NCBI GenBank assembly: GCA_014529385.2
Contig: CM043950.1
Coordinates: 151,966,945 to 152,030,944, forward strand
DNA length: 64,000 nt
Source: Adiantum capillus-veneris
Taxonomy: Eukaryota; Streptophyta; Polypodiopsida; Polypodiales; Pteridaceae
Direction: 5' to 3'
Positions 58,591-64,000 of this stretch are shown piece after piece. Position 1 is the first letter of the stretch, and the number at the start of each line of letters is the position of its first letter. The translations under genes and the position numbers were made by a program. The notes under the pieces were generated by a model, which did not search any database, was not told the origin of the DNA, and worked only from the letters and a program-made list of their open reading frames with translations.

Positions 58591-59279
58591 ACAATGACAT
58601 TCCGGAAGCTGCTCGCAACAAAAGGAAAGTCGCCTCCACTACAAAGCCCCATCTTGTCCACACGATGCCATTGTGGGCTTTTGTTCGCTTCAAATCACGG
58701 ACACATCTAGCGGCATCAGGTTATCAACTTCACTACACATGTTCCTCAAGACTTTGCACATGTGCTCCCCACAAAGTCGACAATAGCAAGGGTGTACGCA
58801 CTCACACTACAAAGTAGATATTCCATTCCAAGTCAACATCGCACTGACTTGAGGAGGTTAAGGTCGAAACATATTTCATCCTCCGTACGGCTCACTATGC
58901 TAAAACACAAATCCTCGCTCCATTTTCTTCAGCAACCAAATCAAGCATACATTTTGTGCTACGTTCCTCCCTTGTGTATAATGGACTCCAGAGACTTTGA
59001 AATTTGGAAAAATAGAAAGTTGATGAACCCAACTACACATATGACCTAATGTGGACATCGATGTTACATAGTCATGCCTATCATATGTCAAACTAAGCTT
59101 CAACAACATGTACAATCATGCATGAAGACCACTTGAAAGTAGATTACATTCATTTTTGTGTAAATTCAAATATCAATTCCGCATGCTTTCATTTCAACAT
59201 TTCAATTTCACAATTACCTCTCTCTCCCCAATGCAACACAACAAATGAGACCCTTTCCCTCTTTGTATGAGTGTAAGCA
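58591..59279. other. Spacer between Helitron remnant and RPB3
   Basis: Open frames without motif. The last part probably includes the RPB3 promoter, but no TATA box stands out. Confidence 0.4.
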
Positions 59280-59305
59280 ACTCTCTCTCTCTCTCTCTCT
59301 CTCTC
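59280..59305. promoter_or_regulatory. (CT)n tract upstream of RPB3
   Basis: About 13 CT units, 190 bases before the RPB3 start codon. Pyrimidine tracts are common in plant core promoters and 5' leaders. Role inferred. Confidence 0.35.
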
Positions 59306-59494
59306 AGGCACGGCATGTTTGTGCCAGCCTGTTTTTAGGTGATTTACAAAAGGAATTTTCTCCTTCCATCTTTCCTTAGAACGATGTTAGGCTAACCAAG
59401 ATGCAACTAACGTGAAGAGGCTGTCAGCTCAAGAAGAAACAGGACTCACGGTCTTTGTCCCAGATAAGCCTCTGTGGATTCTGTGGGCGAGGCG

Positions 59495-59787
59495 ATGGAA
59501 AGTGCGAGTTACCAGCGCTTCCCTACAGTACGGATACGGGAGATGAAAGACGAGTTCATGAAATTTGAGCTGCGTAATACAGACGCTAGCATGGCCAATG
59601 CTCTGCGCCGTGTGGTGTTGGCAGAAGTGCCCACCATAGCCATTGACCTAGTAGAGATCGAGATGAACTCCTCAGTTCTTAATGACGAGTTTATAGCTCA
59701 CAGGCTCGGTCTCATCCCCCTTACAAGTGCACGCGCTATGGACATGAAGTTTTCTCGTGATTGTGACGCCTGCGATGGTGATGGCAA
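59495..59787 (+). CDS. RPB3: DNA-directed RNA polymerase II subunit RPB3, first coding exon
   Basis: Encodes the first 97 residues of the alpha-like subunit that pairs with RPB11 to seed RNA polymerase II (in plants shared with Pol IV and V). Seen are [12 protein letters not shown], the dimerisation-domain signature [30 protein letters not shown], and the first zinc-binding cysteines D-C-D-A-C. The start is the ATG at 59495; the same frame opens further upstream but only with GTG. The exon ends in GGCAA before GTAGGT at 59788, a good donor, splitting the next codon. Usual length is about 320 to 330 residues, so about 230 are missing and must lie beyond an intron of over 4 kb. No damage within the exon. 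Confidence 0.92.
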
Positions 59788-60660
59788 GTAGGTTCTCTCT
59801 CTCTTTTTGCACTTAAAATTTCTGTGATATGTAGTCAGTAGTTTAACTACACTATGCATTCATGTGGATGATACATTTCTATCATGGGGTGTTTTTGCAT
59901 GAGCAAGATTGTACACAAACATGCATATGAGTACGCATGAATTAGACATCAGCCATCATTGTGCTAATGACCAGCTTCTTGGCAAGATCAGCACTTGCAT
60001 TCGCATGTGTCCACACAAAAGCATCCAAAAGTGCTGTGAATACACTCGTCCGGATGCATCACATTCAAGAGATTTTTTTTGGATTTTTCCTTTTCTCTCT
60101 GTGTCTAACAAGTGAAAGAGAGAGAGAGAGGATTTTATTGCTCAAAAGGTTATGGAAAATAGCTTGCTATATTACTGGGAGTTTTTGAGCTTTAATAGAG
60201 CTTTAATTTTTTTTTTTCATGAATATCTAAGGTAGATTTTTCTCATGCATGGCTTTTTTGCCTATGAGTCCCTTCTAAGTATACAATTTTTCCAAGGCTT
60301 TGGATGTGGAGTTAGGTGGGGGAAACCTAAAACTATCACGGATTCGATCGATTTTTGATAGTGTAACACCACGTGCCAATGGCAAAGAATAGACTAAAAG
60401 GACTTTTAGCAATTCAAAACAATTGAACTGAAAGTGATGCACGACACACGAGACAAGAGAACACTGGTCCCAAACGATGGTGCTCCTTTCGGTATTTCTT
60501 TATATTGCTTGAACAATGTACAACTCTATGGCTCTGCTTTGCTTCTCCACGCGGTAGAATGCTACAGAGATAGCCCACAATATGTATTTAAAGGCCCTTG
60601 GCCCTTCAAAAGCAGTTTACATGAAAAGCATGAAATCTAAAAGCATCTGGTCCAAAAGCA
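59788..60660 (+). other. Start of RPB3 intron 1, no further exon seen
   Basis: Begins GTAGGTTCTCTCTC. A (GA) run lies at 60117-60130. No frame matching the next RPB3 segment was found here or in the rest of the window. Confidence 0.6.
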
Positions 60661-63267
60661 CTTGCCCTGGGGGTTGTCCGTATAGTGTTGCCACATCAGC
60701 AACAGTTAGCGCAAAGCGCGGAGGGATCCGTACAGCCTGCCACCTCATGAGCTGATACGCAATTTTGTGTGTGAGTGAGTTTTGCTTTAATTTATTAATT
60801 TGGGCCCTGTCGAACGAGGGACCTTGGTGGGGGTTAGGATTCTAATCCTAACCCTTTTTTTGTACTTGGGGCACTCGGTGAGTTGGTGAGAACTTCTTCT
60901 TCTTCTACTTCTGCCAGGGTTTAGGCCCCTTGACGGGGATCTTCAGGTTGGCTAGGGTTAGGCTCGGGGAGCCCTAACTTGCTGGGTCTTCAGTGGCTTG
61001 CCACGTCTGCAGAGTAAGGGTCCTCGATTAATTTTGCAAAACAACTAAAGTTAGCTCAAAAATATCTGAGGGTCATTTGTAACAAACTGTTGACGTGTCA
61101 AAGCCTAAAGAATGAAGCCAACTTACAAATGTGGCCAAGGGGCCTAAACTGTCACAAAGTGATGACGTGGCTGCCCGAGAGTAGAAACCCTAACCCTTAC
61201 TTGTGAAACCCTAATTTTGGAAACCCTAACCCTAAAACTTGTAAACCCTAATTTTGGAAACCCTAACCCTAAAAAATGCAAACCCTAATTTTAAAAACCC
61301 TAACCCTAAAACCTGCTAACCCTAATTCTGTTGCCAAAAACCCTAAAACTGCAGAAACCCTAACCCTAAGGGCAGCAGGGAGATTTTCGTGATTTACGCT
61401 GGCAGCTTTTGGCATTGCTTTTTGGACCGGAAGCTTTTGAGTTTGAAAGCTTTTCATGTAAATTGCTTTTTAGGCCAAGGGCCTTTAAATATGAGGCTAG
61501 GGCTCATTCTTTGGCATGCTTTGTCACAAAAATACGGAAGCGTAAACTGACGTTTAATTGCACTTCAAATACTCAAGAGAATTAGAGGGAGCGAGAAAAC
61601 TTGACACTTCATTGGGGACCAGAAGATGGGCTGGTCCCCCCTCCAATAAAGAGAATATCTTTATTATTAAGGGAGAATCTTTACAAGCACAGGAACGGGG
61701 CATACGCCCGTCCTCTATTCTTTCTTCTGTTCTGTTCTGACTACTGACTGAGAAAGTGTTTCCACTTTCTTACTGCTTAGGGGATTTCCTCTCTTCTGCG
61801 AGACTGGTTGGAAGCTCTCGAAAAGAGAGTCTATCTTCCGAAACAGCTCATCGGAAGCTCTCACAGAGGAGAGTCCATCTTCCGTTATGTGTTGCCTTCA
61901 TGCTCATTCATTCATGCATCGAACACAAAAGAGAAACAAGCAAAATGCACACACACATGCTTGCTGTAATTTTCTGCACATAACCTGAAATTCTTACCTG
62001 TGCACACCCCTACGCCGAAACAGAGGTCTTCTTCACGATGGAATCGCACCAAACTTGATGTAGACTTAGGATAAGGAGAGAGAAGAGAATTTCTATGGCT
62101 GATCTGCTGAAAACAGCCCTAATCGAGGTGATTAGGGGCTGAAAACAGAGAATTACAGCAGCCGCACTCTGCTAAGAGAGCGTCTACGGCCACTTCTCGC
62201 GATGAAACTTCACCAGAAGGTGTCTATGACTGTGAGATCCCTTGTTCTTGACAATGGGAGCACAAAGCTACCACATCTGTCGCAAGGGGCTGCTCTCAAG
62301 CTTCAATGGAGGGCTCCACCGCGTAGAGCACGCTCACATTAGGGGGGGGTAGGTGCACTGCCAGCCCTGAAAATGGGGGAGGGGGGGCTCCTAAATAGTC
62401 ATCAGGGAGAGGGGGCGCTAGGAAGAGAGAGAGGATGAGAATGAGAGTGAGAGAGTTAGTTTGCATTGGTAAGTGTGCCACTTGGCACACTTACTTTAAA
62501 AACTTAAAAACCATTCAACTTTTGACTTTAAAAACTTCTAGCTCATTAATTAAAAATGTGCAACTAACTAACAAATGCTACCAATGATTCTTTTATGAGA
62601 ACACCAAAGGTCTGCCGGCGCAATGCTGCACTTGCACTGCACCGCCTTTACCTGTTCACACTTGTTTGGCCGCCCGTCCGGGCACGGACAGTTAAATTTA
62701 ATTTCACGAAACTTACCCTAAGGCTTTATTAGCTTTATTAGCCTTAGGGTCACTGTTCTAAGGACCCCATCTCATTCATGTGCTTGTACTGACGCGCGTA
62801 TTTTTCCTGAGCCTAAAATCTGAGGCTATTGCTTACCCCTTTCTGAAGACCCGATTTCCCAATCACTAGGGCTTCAGGGTAATTTCTGCTAAGGTCCCTC
62901 TGAGGTGTTCTAGCCCGCATTTAGGCTCACCTGAGGCCTTAGAACTGCTAGGTCTATTCTGGTGTGCACACAACTAATTAGATAATTATTTTCTTGTAAA
63001 TAAATTAATTATTTACAAATTCTGACTTAGTTTCATGCTTCCTGGAGAAGGTGCAGAGTCTCGAGTACCGGCTTGTACTGTGTTGATGCAATATAAAGAA
63101 ATACCAAAAGGGCGCCAAGGTTTGGGGCCAATACTCTCTGGGGTGGAATTCCGCCACTCCATGTCGCGTGTTCTCTCTCTCTCTCTCAATTCAATTGTTA
63201 TTTGAAGTGCTTAAAGTCTGTTCAATCTGTTCTTTTCTATTGGCACGTGGTGCCCGTCTTGTGACAG
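60661..63267 (+). repeat. Probable 5' LTR region of a retrotransposon (start not located)
   Basis: Its right edge is set by the primer site at 63268. Upstream it has a GGTTAGGATTCTAATCCTAACC palindrome (60836), telomere-like repeats (61188-61376), a duplicated TCGGAAGCTCTC/TCTTCCG patch (61800-61885) and hairpins at 62467-62490 (AAGTGTGCC/GGCACACTT) and 62715-62750 (ACCCTAAGGC/GCCTTAGGGT). The second LTR lies outside the window, so the left border is not known. Confidence 0.45.
61188..61376. repeat. Degenerate interstitial telomere-like repeats
   Basis: About fifteen AAACCCTAA/ACCCTAACCCTAA words with short spacers such as TTTTGG and ACTTGT. CCCTAAA is the common plant telomere repeat. The array is imperfect and non-terminal. 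Confidence 0.75.
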
Positions 63268-63279
63268 TGGTATCAGGGC
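63268..63279 (+). other. Primer-binding site, initiator-Met tRNA type (element 5)
   Basis: TGGTATCAGGGC matches 11 of 12 bases of the common plant retrotransposon primer site TGGTATCAGAGC and follows a CA end by one base. Confidence 0.7.
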
Positions 63280-63429
63280 ATCAGGCGTGTGCTTTTTTGA
63301 AAGCATACCGGTCCTACAAAAGAGCAGACAGAGCTATTGGAATTTTACCGGACTTATTAGCCACTCCCACCCTTACTTCAACGCGCATCGGATGCGCTCC
63401 CGTGTTCACCGCTCATGTCTTACAGGGCA

Positions 63430-63839
63430 TAAGCGATTAAGATCACTTGCAAAAGAAGGATCCAAGATTTGTTTCGAGTCACTGTTTTTCTCAGAGGCAG
63501 TGCCATGCAGATGTTGATAGCTACCAAGCAGCATACTCCAAGTACTTGGCAAGCTTTCAAGAAAATTTTTGCCCAAATTTATATGGTTTCTGACATCTTC
63601 CTTCGGAGTGCAACTTCTGGCAGGGTGGGGTATCCTGAAATGCTTGCCACGGAAACCCTAGCAGATTATATCTTGAAATTTCTCGACATCTCTCAGTAGA
63701 TGTCTCTTCACGAGCAGATGACCTTGGAGGTTCGGTGTGATTGCTATCTCTTGGGACTACCATCGCCGCCAAACAAACACTGTCTGTCCAAGAGCCGATG
63801 GACCATGCTGTGCTCGACTACGACATTATGGAAGGAACC
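63430..63839 (+). pseudogene. gag: gag start of an LTR retrotransposon (element 5)
   Basis: The frame through 63469 gives V-F-L-R-G-S-A-M-Q-M-L, then S-T-W-Q-A-F-K-K-I-F-A-Q-I-Y, E-T-L-A-D-Y-I-L-K-F, and, after an in-frame TAG at 63697-63699, C-Y-L-L-G-L-P-S-P. The order (L-x-G-x-A, W-x-x-F-x-x-x-F, Y-x-x-K-F, L-L-G-L) is that of the retrotransposon-gag domain of Ty3/Gypsy elements. It stops at about 63839, well before any zinc knuckle, so it is broken. It lies 160 bases after the primer site on the same strand as RPB3. Confidence 0.6.
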
Positions 63840-64000
63840 TAACCCTAATTTTTGATGCAGGTTTTAGGATGGAAAGTCAGTTGACTTTTCGAGCTCGACT
63901 GATGTGGAGATTGCTTTTTAAGTTTGAGTTCTGTTTGATCTTGTTTGGTGATCCTGTTTGGAATTTGTTTGAAATGGATGGTACCTGTTTTGAACCTGTT
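63840..64000. other. Window end, no recognised feature
   Basis: TTTG/GTTTGA-rich sequence continues the retroelement; nothing recognisable. Confidence 0.4.

Noticed and set aside
59474-59494. Upstream GTG start for RPB3 adding seven residues
   Set aside because: The ATG at 59495 gives the expected RPB3 N-terminus shortly before Y-Q-R-F-P, and GTG starts are not usual in nuclear genes.

Overview
This window reads as nuclear DNA of a land plant with a large, repeat-swollen genome. The evidence is one recognisable conserved host exon (RNA polymerase II subunit RPB3), degenerate CCCTAAA-type telomere-like repeats, Ty3/Gypsy elements of the plant Tat type (two RNase H domains), a CACTA terminus, and abundant (GA/CT)n microsatellites. 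A fern or other early-diverging vascular plant would fit, but the sequence alone does not fix the species. Almost all coding sequence is decayed mobile-element sequence.

Layout. 1-1014: unassigned flank. 1015-17220: a full Tat-type Ty3/Gypsy element on the + strand (LTRs 1015-3621 and 15636-17220), flanked by a CTGG duplication. Its reverse transcriptase is split by a 6.1 kb terminal-inverted-repeat insertion (6618-12727) that carries an array of long hairpins. 17221-22270: remains of another retroelement, into whose leader the first one probably inserted. It has a gag with four CCHC-like knuckles and a protease, and is interrupted by a small LTR element (19600-21849). 23819-36855: a second Tat-type element on the - strand. 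It holds a solo Copia-type LTR at the gag/pol junction and a LINE ORF1-like reading frame inside one LTR.

36856-49500: mosaic of MITE-like repeats, inverted repeats, microsatellites, a decayed leucine-rich-repeat receptor fragment (37.6-38.3 kb) and a possible fragment of a small conserved plant gene (45.1 kb). 49500-52884: a lone zinc knuckle and the right end of a CACTA transposon with a Transposase_24-like remnant. 53534-54072: a second copy of the leader reading frames of the first element. 55480-58590: a decayed Helitron whose helicase is followed by an endonuclease domain, the Helentron arrangement. 59495-59787: first exon of RPB3. The next exon is not in the remaining 4.2 kb, which instead holds telomere-like repeats and the 5' part of another LTR retrotransposon (PBS 63268, gag to 63839), probably inside the RPB3 intron.

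Functionally the window is a nested graveyard of transposons beside one housekeeping gene. The most unusual item is a pair of small leader proteins upstream of gag, about 70 residues each and related to each other. They recur 50 kb away with mainly synonymous differences, which suggests a protein-coding function not explained by standard gag-pol.
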